From Flavobacterium sp. UBA7663 (lineage in GTDB: Bacteria; Bacteroidota; Bacteroidia; Flavobacteriales; Flavobacteriaceae): DNA of 64,000 nt. The stretch is from assembly GCF_002483315.1 (NCBI RefSeq), contig NZ_DLHR01000015.1, positions 1-64,000 of the forward strand, read 5' to 3'. Under the pieces are notes generated by a model. That model was given only the letters and a program-made list of their open reading frames with translations, searched no databases and had not been told where the DNA came from. Both the position numbers and the translations under genes were made by a program. This document shows positions 10,108 to 18,225 of this stretch, piece by piece (within the stretch, counting starts at the first letter, position 1; every line of letters starts with the position of its first letter).

Positions 10108-10521
10108 TTATTTTAGAAATGAGAAATAAGACCAATCAGAAACCTTTGTTTGGCTATTTTCAACCAAAACTAATCTCCATTTGAAACACTTTGCCCCTAC
10201 TTCAACATGAATTAAATCACGATTCCCTTTTTTAACAAAGTTTTCTTTATTTAAAACTTTAATTGTTTCTTTAAAGTCAGAAGCATTTTCGCCATTAAAG
10301 CAATCAAAAATAGTTACAACTTCAATAGAAACATCCTTGTTTGTTAAATCAAGAGTTGAAAAATCCCAAGAAATTTTTGCGTTGTTTATAAAATCTAGTT
10401 TAGGGTCTTGAAGATTTTCGATTTTAACCCCTTTAAAAATAGCATCGTTTTTACCTAATGTGGTTTGAGAGAAACCATATTGAAAAAACAAAAAGATACT
10501 AAAAAGTAATACTTTTTTCAT
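10108..10521 (-). CDS. small secreted protein of unknown function, first gene of the adhesin operon
   Basis: A 137-residue exported protein with a signal peptide (MKKVLLFSIFLFFQYGFSQ) and a mature part of ~118 residues rich in beta-type hydrophobic alternation. Two cysteines (in IFDCFNG and AKCFKW) could form a disulphide. I do not recognise a family. The stop codon lies 7 bases before the start of the T9SS adhesin, so the two are almost certainly co-transcribed, and this is the first gene of the operon. A role as accessory or partner of the adhesin is an inference from position alone. Confidence 0.75.
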   Translation of the reverse strand: MKKVLLFSIFLFFQYGFSQTTLGKNDAIFKGVKIENLQDPKLDFINNAKISWDFSTLDLTNKDVSIEVVTIFDCFNGENASDFKETIKVLNKENFVKKGNRDLIHVEVGAKCFKWRLVLVENSQTKVSDWSYFSFLK

Positions 10522-10554
10522 TTTTTATAGTTTGATAGTTAGTTTATAGAACCA

Positions 10555-10562
10555 CAAATTTA
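10555..10562 (-). promoter_or_regulatory. candidate -7 element of the adhesin operon
   Basis: On the minus strand the sequence is TAAATTTG, matching TAnnTTTG, 34 bases upstream of the ATG at 10521. No TTG box was found at a normal -33 spacing. An imperfect TTAAC..TTTAA stretch overlaps it at 10560-10574. Confidence 0.4.
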
Positions 10563-10633
10563 ACAAAAATTTAAAACTAGATACTTTTTTTTCAATAATT
10601 AACATTTAAAAATAAAATCTAAAGTTTATTATT

Positions 10634-10641
10634 TATCTTTG
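10634..10641 (+). promoter_or_regulatory. candidate -7 promoter element of folE
   Basis: TATCTTTG matches the Bacteroidota -7 consensus exactly and lies 37 bases before the ATG at 10679. A transcript starting just after it would leave a short leader, consistent with the ATG choice for folE. No good -33 box is visible. Confidence 0.5.
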
Positions 10642-10678
10642 CGTCACTTTAAAATTGCTATTAAAACTAATTGGTAAA

Positions 10679-11350
10679 ATGACACAAAACGAGGATTTTC
10701 AGGACGAGATAGGAAACGACCATATTGCAACGAGTGCTCAAACTCCAATGCGAGATGATGCATTTATTATTTCTGACGAAGAAAAAATTGAATTGATTAA
10801 AAAAGATGTTGAACATATTTTAAACACATTAGGCTTAGATTTAACCGATGATAGTTTAAAAGGAACACCAAATCGTGTTGCCAAAATGTTTGTAAAAGAA
10901 ATCTTCGGAGGACTAAATCCAAACAAAAAACCAGGCTCTTCTACTTTCGACAATAAATATAAATATGGCGAAATGTTAGTTGAAAAAAACATTGTGGTAT
11001 ATTCTACTTGCGAACATCACTTACTACCTATTGTAGGTCGTGCTCATGTAGCTTACATTTCTAACGGAACGGTAGTTGGTTTATCTAAAATGAATCGTAT
11101 TGTAGATTATTTTGCAAAAAGACCTCAAGTTCAAGAACGTTTAACAATGCAAATTGTACAAGAATTACAAAAAGTTTTAGGAACTGATGATGTGGCTTGT
11201 GTTATCGATGCTAAACACTTATGCGTTAACTCAAGAGGAATTCGCGATATTGAAAGCAGTACGGTTACGGCTGAATTTGGCGGAAAATTCAAAGAAGATA
11301 AAGTTCGTAGAGAATTTTTAGACTACATCAAATTAGACACACAATTTTAA
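10679..11350 (+). CDS. folE: GTP cyclohydrolase I
   Basis: Converts GTP to 7,8-dihydroneopterin triphosphate, the first step of tetrahydrofolate synthesis, in the cytosol. The 223-residue protein carries the family's zinc ligands: C111 and H114 in STCEHHLLP and C182 in AKHLCVNSRG. The GLSKMNRIVDYFAKRPQVQE segment matches the conserved core of type I enzymes. A TTG in frame at 10655 would add eight residues, but the ATG at 10679 follows a good promoter and gives a normal N-terminus, so it is preferred. It is followed by cysS after a 62-base gap with a weak terminator. Confidence 0.96.
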   Translation: MTQNEDFQDEIGNDHIATSAQTPMRDDAFIISDEEKIELIKKDVEHILNTLGLDLTDDSLKGTPNRVAKMFVKEIFGGLNPNKKPGSSTFDNKYKYGEMLVEKNIVVYSTCEHHLLPIVGRAHVAYISNGTVVGLSKMNRIVDYFAKRPQVQERLTMQIVQELQKVLGTDDVACVIDAKHLCVNSRGIRDIESSTVTAEFGGKFKEDKVRREFLDYIKLDTQF

Positions 11351-11355
11351 TTTAG

Positions 11356-11380
11356 AATTCTGAAATCAGAATTTTAATTT
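11356..11380 (+). terminator. weak hairpin terminator after folE
   Basis: A 7-bp stem AATTCTG/CAGAATT (11356-11362 and 11367-11373) with loop AAAT is followed by TTAATTT. It starts a few bases after the folE stop. The stem is AT-rich, so termination may be partial, allowing some read-through into cysS. Confidence 0.45.
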
Positions 11381-11412
11381 AAACTATCACAAATATTGAG
11401 CAATCATAAAAC

Positions 11413-12900
11413 ATGGAATTACATAAAAATCAAACGTTGAAAATATACAATACGCTTTCGGGCGAGAAAGAAACCTTTACTCCTATTCATGAAGGAAATA
11501 TTGGAATGTATGTTTGCGGTCCTACGGTTTACAGCAATGTGCACTTAGGAAATGTTCGTACGTTTATGTCGTTTGATGTGATTTTTAGATATTTATTACA
11601 TTTAGATTATAAAGTAAGATACGTAAGAAACATTACCGATGCCGGACATTTAACCGATGATGGTGATGTGGATAACGACCGTTTTGTAAAACAATCGCGA
11701 TTAGAGAAATTAGAACCTATGGAAATCGTACAGAAATATACGGTGGATTTTCACAAGGTTTTGGATGCGTTTAATTTTCTTCCACCAACGATTGAACCTA
11801 CTGCAACGGGACATATTTTAGAACAAATTGAGTTAACTCAAAAATTAATTGACACAGGATTTGCTTACGAAAGCAATGGTTCGGTTTATTTTGATGTGTT
11901 TGCTTACAATCAGAAAGGCATGAATTATGGTGAATTGAGTAACCGTAACATCGAAGAACTTTTTGCTAACACACGTGATTTAGACGGACAAAACGAAAAG
12001 AAAAATCCACAAGATTTTGCCCTTTGGAAAAATGCTTCTCCAGCACATATTATGCGTTGGAACTCGCCTTGGGGTGAAGGTTTTCCAGGTTGGCATTTAG
12101 AGTGTACAGCAATGAGTACGAAATACTTAGGAGAAACATTTGATATTCACGGTGGTGGAATGGATTTGAAATTCCCGCATCATGAATGTGAAGTAGCGCA
12201 AGGAAAAGCTTGTAACGGACATTCGCCAGTGAATTTTTGGATGCATACCAATATGCTAACCATGAACGGTTTACGCATGAGTAAATCGACCGGAAATTAT
12301 ATTCTTCCAATGGAATTGGTTACGGGTGAAAATACGTTTTTCGAAAAGCCTTTCCAACCTAATATTGTACGTTTTTGTTTCTTACAAGCGCATTACAGAA
12401 GTGTTTTAGATATTTCAAACGATGCGATGTTAGCAAGCGAAAAAGGATATACTCGTTTAATGGAATCGTACAAATTAATTCCGATGTTGAAAGCAAGCAA
12501 CACTTCTACTTTAGATATTGCTTCTTGGAAACAAAGTTGTTATGATGCGATGAACGACGATTTCAATACACCAATTTTAATCGCACAATTATTTGAAGGT
12601 GCTCGTTTTATCAATTTGGTAAATGACGGAACTGCAACATTAACAGCTGAAGACATTCAACTTTTAGAAACCACTATTTCAAGTTTCTTGTTTGATGTAT
12701 TAGGAATTAGTAATGAAGCAACATCGGGAAGTTCAAATGCAACAGATAAATTAAAAGGAGTTGTTGAAATGCTAATTGGAATGCGAAACGAAGCTAGAGC
12801 CAATAAAAACTTTGCTTTATCTGACCAAATTCGCGACCAATTATTAGCCTTAGGAATCCAATTAAAAGACGGAAAAGATGGTACTACTTTTAGTGCCTAA
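11413..12900 (+). CDS. cysS: cysteinyl-tRNA synthetase
   Basis: Charges tRNA-Cys with cysteine, a class I aminoacyl-tRNA synthetase in the cytosol. The 495-residue length is normal. The HIGH motif is HLGN (44-47) and the KMSKS motif is RMSKS (288-292). The four zinc ligands of the family are present: C35 in YVCGPT, C231 in HLECTAMS, and H256 and E260 in FPHHECE. The DALR-type C-terminal anticodon-binding region (~360-495) is complete. The ATG at 11413 is the natural start. A strong terminator follows. Confidence 0.98.
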   Translation: MELHKNQTLKIYNTLSGEKETFTPIHEGNIGMYVCGPTVYSNVHLGNVRTFMSFDVIFRYLLHLDYKVRYVRNITDAGHLTDDGDVDNDRFVKQSRLEKLEPMEIVQKYTVDFHKVLDAFNFLPPTIEPTATGHILEQIELTQKLIDTGFAYESNGSVYFDVFAYNQKGMNYGELSNRNIEELFANTRDLDGQNEKKNPQDFALWKNASPAHIMRWNSPWGEGFPGWHLECTAMSTKYLGETFDIHGGGMDLKFPHHECEVAQGKACNGHSPVNFWMHTNMLTMNGLRMSKSTGNYILPMELVTGENTFFEKPFQPNIVRFCFLQAHYRSVLDISNDAMLASEKGYTRLMESYKLIPMLKASNTSTLDIASWKQSCYDAMNDDFNTPILIAQLFEGARFINLVNDGTATLTAEDIQLLETTISSFLFDVLGISNEATSGSSNATDKLKGVVEMLIGMRNEARANKNFALSDQIRDQLLALGIQLKDGKDGTTFSA

Positions 12901-12919
12901 ATTTTATATAATCAAACAC

Positions 12920-12950
12920 AAAGAATCTCTTTTTAGGGATTCTTTTTTTT
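12920..12950 (+). terminator. rho-independent terminator after cysS
   Basis: Stem AAAGAATCTC/GGGATTCTTT (12920-12929 and 12936-12945, one G-T pair), loop TTTTTA, then a T run to 12950. Confidence 0.85.
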
Positions 12951-12968
12951 AACAGACAAGCGAAAATT

Positions 12969-13226
12969 ATGTGCAGTCATCATACTTCATCAAATCCAAA
13001 AACCCTAAAACAATGGATTATTTATCCTTTTGTTTTATTGGTTCGATTTTATCAGGTTGGGATTTCTCCTTTTACACCGGCTACTTGTCGTTTTGAACCT
13101 ACGTGTTCCACTTACACCATTCAAGCGTTACAGAAACACGGATTATTTAAAGGAAGTTGGTTAGCAATTAAAAGGATTTTCAGTTGTCATCCTTGGGGAA
13201 GAAGTGGTTATGATCCTGTTCCTTAA
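12969..13226 (+). CDS. yidD: membrane protein insertion efficiency factor YidD
   Basis: A small (85-residue) membrane-associated protein of the YidD (DUF37) family, thought to help YidC insert inner-membrane proteins. The sequence shows the family core: an amphipathic/hydrophobic N-terminal stretch (IIYPFVLLVRFYQVGISPF), the cysteine cluster CRFEPTCSTYTIQAL, and the ending FSCHPWGRSGYDPVP. Length is typical. It lies between cysS and lgt. No yidC or rnpA is near, so it is uncoupled from the usual rpmH-rnpA-yidC arrangement, as is common in this phylum. Confidence 0.95.
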   Translation: MCSHHTSSNPKTLKQWIIYPFVLLVRFYQVGISPFTPATCRFEPTCSTYTIQALQKHGLFKGSWLAIKRIFSCHPWGRSGYDPVP

Positions 13227-13238
13227 TTTTTTACACAG

Positions 13239-13291
13239 AGATGCACGGAGTTTTTTTTGATTTTGAATGTGTTGAATAGAGATGCACAGAG
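13239..13291. repeat. two copies of a 14-bp intergenic direct repeat
   Basis: AGAGATGCACGGAG (13239-13252) and AGAGATGCACAGAG (13278-13291) lie 25 bases apart in the 249-base gap between yidD and lgt. The rest of the gap is AT-rich. It holds a CAAGTTTGAA-type stretch (near 13358) that recurs upstream of mazG near 61490. No gene, RNA or clear promoter was recognised in it. Confidence 0.5.
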
Positions 13292-13475
13292 CGTTTCACT
13301 TATCAAATTTTTAAAATTATTTAAATTTCTTCAATCTGTGTTCCTGATAATTTGTTTCAAGTTTGAAGTTGATTTTTGAAATTGTCATTGCTCTTGAAAA
13401 AATTTCTTATCGGAATTTTAACATGTTTACCAATTTTATTATTTATTTTTACCCTTTAAACATTTACACATTATT

Positions 13476-14408
13476 ATGATTCACGCACTAAATATGGTTT
13501 GGAATCCTGCAGAAGGAATAGATTTAGGGATTTTCATGTTACGTTTTTACAGCCTTTCTTGGGTTTTAGCCTTTGGATTAGGTTGGTATGTAATGAAACC
13601 TATTTTTCTTAGAGAAAACGAATCTGTAGAATCTTTAGATAAACTTTTTGTGTATACTTTGGTGGCAACAATGTTAGGCGCTAGATTAGGACACGTAATT
13701 TTTTATCAATCTGAATTATTTCACGAAGATCCTTTGAGTATTTTATTACCAATTAGCACTAAACCTACACTACATTTTACTGGTTTTGCTGGTTTAGCGA
13801 GTCATGGTGCGGCAATTGGCATCATTATCACTATGTTTTACATCCAAAGAAGAGTCATCAAGCGTTCGTTTTTATGGATTTTAGACCGAATTGTAATTCC
13901 CGTTTCATTAGGAGCAATTTTCATTCGTTTAGGGAATTTCATGAACTCTGAAATCGTAGGAACTGAAACTACTTCTCCTTTCGGAATTAAATTCTTAAGA
14001 GATAAATACAATGGTAGAGAAGCGATGGAACAAACCCAAATTGGCGATGTTAACGAAGCTTACAAAGCCATTGAAACTAATCCACAATTTACCGAATTAT
14101 TAGCTGCTGTAACACCAAAACACCCAGCTCAATTATACGAAGCCATTTGTTATGTTTTTGTGTTTGCTATTTTGATGTTTTTATACTGGAAAACGGAAGC
14201 TAGAAACAAAGCGGGTTATTTATTTGGATTGTTCTTAATTTTACTTTGGTCAATTCGTTTTGTTGTGGAATTTGTTAAGGAAAGTCAAGGTGGTTTTGAA
14301 CAATATCCTATTTTTAACGCACTTTCAACTGGACAATGGTTGAGTATTCCGTTTATTCTTATTGGATTTTACTTTGTTTGGAAAGCTAAACTGGTTAAAG
14401 AAGCTTAA
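13476..14408 (+). CDS. lgt: prolipoprotein diacylglyceryl transferase
   Basis: Transfers a diacylglyceryl group from phosphatidylglycerol to the lipobox cysteine of prolipoproteins in the inner membrane. The 310-residue polytopic protein has the Lgt signatures: MLGARLGHVIFY (~66-77), LASHGAAIGI with H110, and RLGNFMNSEIVG (151-162) with conserved R151 and N157. HPAQLYEAICY comes near residue 215. About seven transmembrane segments can be seen. The loop between the signature and HPAQLYEA (~165-213) is long, as in other Bacteroidota Lgt proteins. A bidirectional terminator separates it from a convergent lipoprotein gene, itself a likely Lgt substrate. Confidence 0.96.
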   Translation: MIHALNMVWNPAEGIDLGIFMLRFYSLSWVLAFGLGWYVMKPIFLRENESVESLDKLFVYTLVATMLGARLGHVIFYQSELFHEDPLSILLPISTKPTLHFTGFAGLASHGAAIGIIITMFYIQRRVIKRSFLWILDRIVIPVSLGAIFIRLGNFMNSEIVGTETTSPFGIKFLRDKYNGREAMEQTQIGDVNEAYKAIETNPQFTELLAAVTPKHPAQLYEAICYVFVFAILMFLYWKTEARNKAGYLFGLFLILLWSIRFVVEFVKESQGGFEQYPIFNALSTGQWLSIPFILIGFYFVWKAKLVKEA

Positions 14409-14424
14409 TTTAATAATCCATTAT

Positions 14425-14459
14425 AAAAAAGTCGGTTAGAAATTCTAACCGACTTTTTT
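14425..14459. terminator. bidirectional terminator between lgt and the lipoprotein gene
   Basis: Stem GTCGGTTAG/CTAACCGAC (14431-14439 and 14445-14453), loop AAATT, flanked by A6 on the left and T6 on the right. It can end both the plus-strand lgt transcript and the minus-strand transcript that stops at 14458. Confidence 0.85.
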
Positions 14460-14919
14460 ATTTTTTTCTTTCAATAAGTATTCCAACTCCTAAAGCATTT
14501 GGTAAATAAGGGCCTTCAAATTTACTTTTAATATCTATTTTATATTTCCCTTTTTCAAGTGTATCAAAGGTTTTAATAGTTTGAAAAACATCGCAAATAT
14601 CACCTGAACAATCACCAATATCCTTTCCAGCTTCATCAATAAGATTCATAATAACTGGAAGTGTTTCGACTTTACCATCAGGAGACGTAATTTCCACCTC
14701 TAAAGGCACTTCTTTGAATTGAAACCCACTTATGTGTCCAAAGTGCAACTTTAACTCACAAACCCCTTCAGATTGCATATTTTCGAACACAAATGACTTC
14801 ATATCGTTTACTTCCCAGCGATTATCTATAAAATCACGATTAAATTCTTCATATACTTCATTCTTGTTACAAGAAGTTAATACAAAGACAAGTCCAATTA
14901 AAATAAGTTTAGCTTTCAT
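14458..14919 (-). CDS. GldH-like lipoprotein
   Basis: A 153-residue lipoprotein with a lipobox ending LTSC (C17), so it should be lipidated and membrane-anchored. The mature part resembles the gliding lipoprotein GldH in outline: an early VYEEF motif, a W..ND...FVFEN segment, ITSPDGKVET, an acidic Gly-rich middle, GKYKIDIKS, and the ending LGVGILIERK. GldH is one of the Gld lipoproteins needed for gliding and T9SS function. The usual neighbours of gldH (ricT, penicillin-binding protein) are absent, so this may be a paralogue. The family call is from memory of the pattern and is moderate. Confidence 0.55.
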   Translation of the reverse strand: MKAKLILIGLVFVLTSCNKNEVYEEFNRDFIDNRWEVNDMKSFVFENMQSEGVCELKLHFGHISGFQFKEVPLEVEITSPDGKVETLPVIMNLIDEAGKDIGDCSGDICDVFQTIKTFDTLEKGKYKIDIKSKFEGPYLPNALGVGILIERKK

Positions 14920-14946
14920 AATTTATCATTTTAGAATTATAAATAT

Positions 14947-14978
14947 AAAAAAAGTCCTGATATAAATCAGGACTTTTT
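14947..14978 (-). terminator. rho-independent terminator after secDF
   Basis: Stem GTCCTGAT/ATCAGGAC (14954-14961 and 14966-14973), loop ATAA, with A7 (14947-14953) giving the T tract on the minus strand. The right-hand T5 makes it usable in both directions. Confidence 0.85.
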
Positions 14979-14999
14979 AGTATAATGTAAACTAATTTC

Positions 15000-17924
15000 T
15001 TAGTCTTCTTTTTTGAATTCAGCCATTTTACGACCTTCTTTTTCACCAATTGTATCTTGCATCACTGGAGTTGCAATAAACAATGATGAATAAGTTCCTA
15101 CTAAGATACCTACTAAGATAGCAAATACGAAACCTCTAATAGTTTCACCTCCAAAGATGAAGATAGCAACTAATACCACTAATGTTGTAGCAGAAGTATT
15201 AATAGTTCTACTTAATGTGGTATTTAACGCTTTGTTTACTAACCCTTTGAAATCTGGTGACGAATTGTAATCTAAGTATTCACGTACTCTATCAAATACA
15301 ATTACGGTATCATTCAAGGAATATCCAATTACCGTTAAGATTGCTGCGATAAACGCTTGATCAATCTCCATGTTGAAAGGTAAAATAGTATAGAAAAATG
15401 AGAAAATACCTAACACTATGATTACGTCATGCGCAACTGCTATAACCGCGGCAAAACCAAATTGCCACTTACGGAAACTAATCATTAAATATGCAAACAC
15501 AACAAACAAGGAACCTAAAACTGCCCAAAGTGAATTTGTTTTAATATCTTTTGAAATAGTACCTGTTACTTTAGCAGATGATAAAATTCCGATTTGTTTT
15601 CCTTCATACAAGTTAGCAAACTTATCGTAAGTTAAATCAGCTGGTAAATGCTTCTTTAAACCATCAAATAATTTTTGATTTACTTCTTTATCAACTCCTT
15701 CACCTTCTTCTTCAATTTTATATTTAGTAGTAATTTTTAACTGATTGTTTCCACCATAAATTTTAGCTTCAGCACTTCCAAAAACAGCTACTAAGTCAGC
15801 TGCAACTTCTGGTGCAGAAACGGCTTTATCAAAACGTACTTGATATGTTCTACCTCCTACGAAATCTACACCTTCATTTAATCCTTTAGTTACTAAAGAG
15901 AAAATACTTAATGCAATCAAAACTCCAGAAACAGCATAAGCAATTTTCTTTTTCCCTAAGAAATCAATATTTAAGTTTTTAAACCAAGTTCTAGTTAATG
16001 AAGTTGAATACGCTAATTTTTCATTTCTGCTTAAACTCCAATCTAAGAACATTCTTGTTACAAAAACTGCAGTAATTACAGAAGTGAAAATACCAATTAA
16101 TAATGTTGTAGCAAAACCTTGAATTGGTCCAGTTCCAAATACTAATAAGATGATAGCTGTAATTGCTGTAGTAACGTTGGCATCAATAATAGATGACATT
16201 GCCCCTTTCCAAGTAAATGCATAATCAGTAGCTTCTTGTACCGATTTACCATTATCTAATTCTTCTTTTGCTCTTTCAAAGATGATTACGTTAGCATCTA
16301 CCGCCATACCGATTGTTAATACGATACCTGCGATACCTGGCAATGTTAATACAGCACCAAAACTTGCTAATGTTCCAAAAATGAACAAGATGTTTACTAA
16401 TAAAGCTAAGTTAGCATAGAATCCTGTTTTACCGTAGTAAACTACCATCCATAATAATACTAAACCAAAACCAATAACGAATGACAACATACCATTGTCA
16501 ATAGCTTCTTGACCTAATGATGGTCCTACAACTTCAGATTGAACAATTTCTGCAGCAGCTGGTAATTTACCTGCTCTTAAGATGTTTGCTAAATCTTTAG
16601 TTTCATCAATTGTGAAGTTTCCTGAAATTTCTGATTGACCTCCAGTAATAGCTCCTTTACTTACACCTGGTGCAGAGTAAACAATATTATCCAAAACAAT
16701 TGCAATAGCATTTCCTTGTTGCGAAACTGCTCCTGTAATTTGCTCCCATTTTCTTGATCCATTACCATTCATTTGCATAGAAACGGCTGGTTTACCCATT
16801 TGATCAAAAGTATCTTTTGCATCAACAATTACACCACCACTTAAAGGAGCAACATTATCTCTTGTTCCTTTTAATGCATATAAATCTGTAATATCTGGAT
16901 TTTTCTCGTTTGTTTTACCCCAAGCAAATCTAATGTTTGTTAAATTAGCTGGTAATAAAGCTTTAATATCGGCTCTTTTTAAATATCCATTGATTGCTGC
17001 AGTATCTTTAGTAGCAAATGTTCCAACATGTGGAGCACCTTGCTGACCTGGAGCTAACATTTTACCTAAAAATGGGCTGTTACTAGCTGCAGCAGTAGTA
17101 TCTACTTTGTCAGTTAATAATGAATCGATTCCTGTAGTTTTAGTTGGAGCAGCTTTAACAGCTACTTCTGTTTTCTTTAATGCGTCTTCAACAGCCATTA
17201 AATATTGTCCAACTTCTTCAATTTTGTAGGTTTCCCAAAACTCTAATTGAGCAGTACTTTGTAATAATTTTTTGATACGATCAACATCTTTAGCTCCTGG
17301 TAATTCTACCAAAATTCTACCAGAATTTCCTAATAATTGAATGTTAGGCTGAGTTACACCAAATTTATCGATACGCTCTCTCAATACTTTGAAAGCACTT
17401 TCTACAGATTCTTGAACTTTTTGTTTGATGATTGGCTCAACTTGTTTGTTGGTCATATCAAATTTGATAACTTCATCTAAGTTTCTGTTTCCAAAAACAT
17501 CAGCAGCTGCTAATTTTACATTACCAGCATTTGCCGCTTCGAAAAAAGCATCAATAAAATCCTGATTTCCTTTTTGATTTGCTTTTGCATCAGCAAGCGC
17601 TTTGTTGAAAGCTGGATTTTTAGAATCGTTAGCCAATCCTTTTAAAACGTCTTTAACCGAAATCTGAAGGATTACGTTCAATCCTCCTTCTAAGTCAAGA
17701 CCTTTGTTGATTTGGTTATTAGTAACTTCTTTGTAAGTATGTCCTAAGTATACTTCTTCTTTCCCTATAGAATCTAAATAGCGTAATTCTTTAGCCGTAT
17801 CTCCTTTTGCAAAAGCTTTTGCATCAGAAACAATACTATTCGCTACGAAAGTAAAAGAAAGTTGGTATACACATACCAAAGCAAAGATAATTGCGAAAAA
17901 TTTAATAAGTCCTCTATTCTGCAT
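15000..17924 (-). CDS. secDF: protein translocase subunit SecDF (fused)
   Basis: A 974-residue fusion of SecD and SecF, the proton-driven inner-membrane partner of SecYEG that completes protein export. The SecD half has GLDLEGG (75-81), a large periplasmic region (~100-480), VVGPSLG and the membrane motif GMAVDANVIIFERAKEE. The SecF half starts near residue 660 and has GVDFVGGRTYQVRF and GYSLNDTVIVFDRVRE. Twelve transmembrane segments in two sets of six are expected and hydrophobic blocks fit that. A 60-residue low-complexity K/A/T-rich insertion lies near residues 240-310 in the SecD periplasmic part, as in other Flavobacteriaceae. A SecDF fusion is the normal state in this family. Confidence 0.97.
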   Translation of the reverse strand: MQNRGLIKFFAIIFALVCVYQLSFTFVANSIVSDAKAFAKGDTAKELRYLDSIGKEEVYLGHTYKEVTNNQINKGLDLEGGLNVILQISVKDVLKGLANDSKNPAFNKALADAKANQKGNQDFIDAFFEAANAGNVKLAAADVFGNRNLDEVIKFDMTNKQVEPIIKQKVQESVESAFKVLRERIDKFGVTQPNIQLLGNSGRILVELPGAKDVDRIKKLLQSTAQLEFWETYKIEEVGQYLMAVEDALKKTEVAVKAAPTKTTGIDSLLTDKVDTTAAASNSPFLGKMLAPGQQGAPHVGTFATKDTAAINGYLKRADIKALLPANLTNIRFAWGKTNEKNPDITDLYALKGTRDNVAPLSGGVIVDAKDTFDQMGKPAVSMQMNGNGSRKWEQITGAVSQQGNAIAIVLDNIVYSAPGVSKGAITGGQSEISGNFTIDETKDLANILRAGKLPAAAEIVQSEVVGPSLGQEAIDNGMLSFVIGFGLVLLWMVVYYGKTGFYANLALLVNILFIFGTLASFGAVLTLPGIAGIVLTIGMAVDANVIIFERAKEELDNGKSVQEATDYAFTWKGAMSSIIDANVTTAITAIILLVFGTGPIQGFATTLLIGIFTSVITAVFVTRMFLDWSLSRNEKLAYSTSLTRTWFKNLNIDFLGKKKIAYAVSGVLIALSIFSLVTKGLNEGVDFVGGRTYQVRFDKAVSAPEVAADLVAVFGSAEAKIYGGNNQLKITTKYKIEEEGEGVDKEVNQKLFDGLKKHLPADLTYDKFANLYEGKQIGILSSAKVTGTISKDIKTNSLWAVLGSLFVVFAYLMISFRKWQFGFAAVIAVAHDVIIVLGIFSFFYTILPFNMEIDQAFIAAILTVIGYSLNDTVIVFDRVREYLDYNSSPDFKGLVNKALNTTLSRTINTSATTLVVLVAIFIFGGETIRGFVFAILVGILVGTYSSLFIATPVMQDTIGEKEGRKMAEFKKED

Positions 17925-17962
17925 TATTCTAAATTTTATTTATTCTATTTTATAAAAACGGA

Positions 17963-17993
17963 CAAATATATAATTTACAATAGGATTAAGCAA
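17963..17993 (-). promoter_or_regulatory. promoter of secDF
   Basis: On the minus strand a -33 TTG (17991-17993) is followed after 20 bases by TATATTTG (17963-17970), a full match to the Bacteroidota -7 element. The start codon is ~39 bases further on. Confidence 0.6.
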
Positions 17994-18171
17994 TTTTATT
18001 TTGGATTAAAATACCCTTTTTATACAAGTTTAATCATAAAACGCCATTACAACCTAATAATGAAAGACTTGCAACTTAAAAAAGTATTTCACAATCCTTT
18101 ATTTATTGTTGAAAACTTATTAATTTACAGCAAAAAATAAATTTTAAAACCATTTTTAAAAATAGCAATAA

Positions 18172-18201
18172 CAAAAAAAAACTGCCAATTTCTTGACAGT
18201 T
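18172..18201 (-). terminator. terminator after mdh
   Basis: Stem ACTGcCAA/TTGaCAGT (18181-18188 and 18193-18200, one mismatch), loop TTTC, with a run of A (18173-18180) that becomes the T tract on the minus strand. It lies 25 bases after the mdh stop. Confidence 0.75.
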
Positions 18202-18225
18202 TTTCAATTCTATTTTGACGTAAAA

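Larger units (their letters stand above)
17925..18225. other. 301-base intergenic region between secDF and mdh
   Basis: It holds the secDF promoter near its left end and the mdh terminator at its right end. The ~180 bases between are AT-rich with no recognised gene or RNA. Confidence 0.6.

Noticed and set aside
17862..18140. Plus-strand open frame of 92 codons running from the secDF start into the gap
   Set aside because: It overlaps the secDF start and promoter, is composed of AT-rich codons and resembles no protein.
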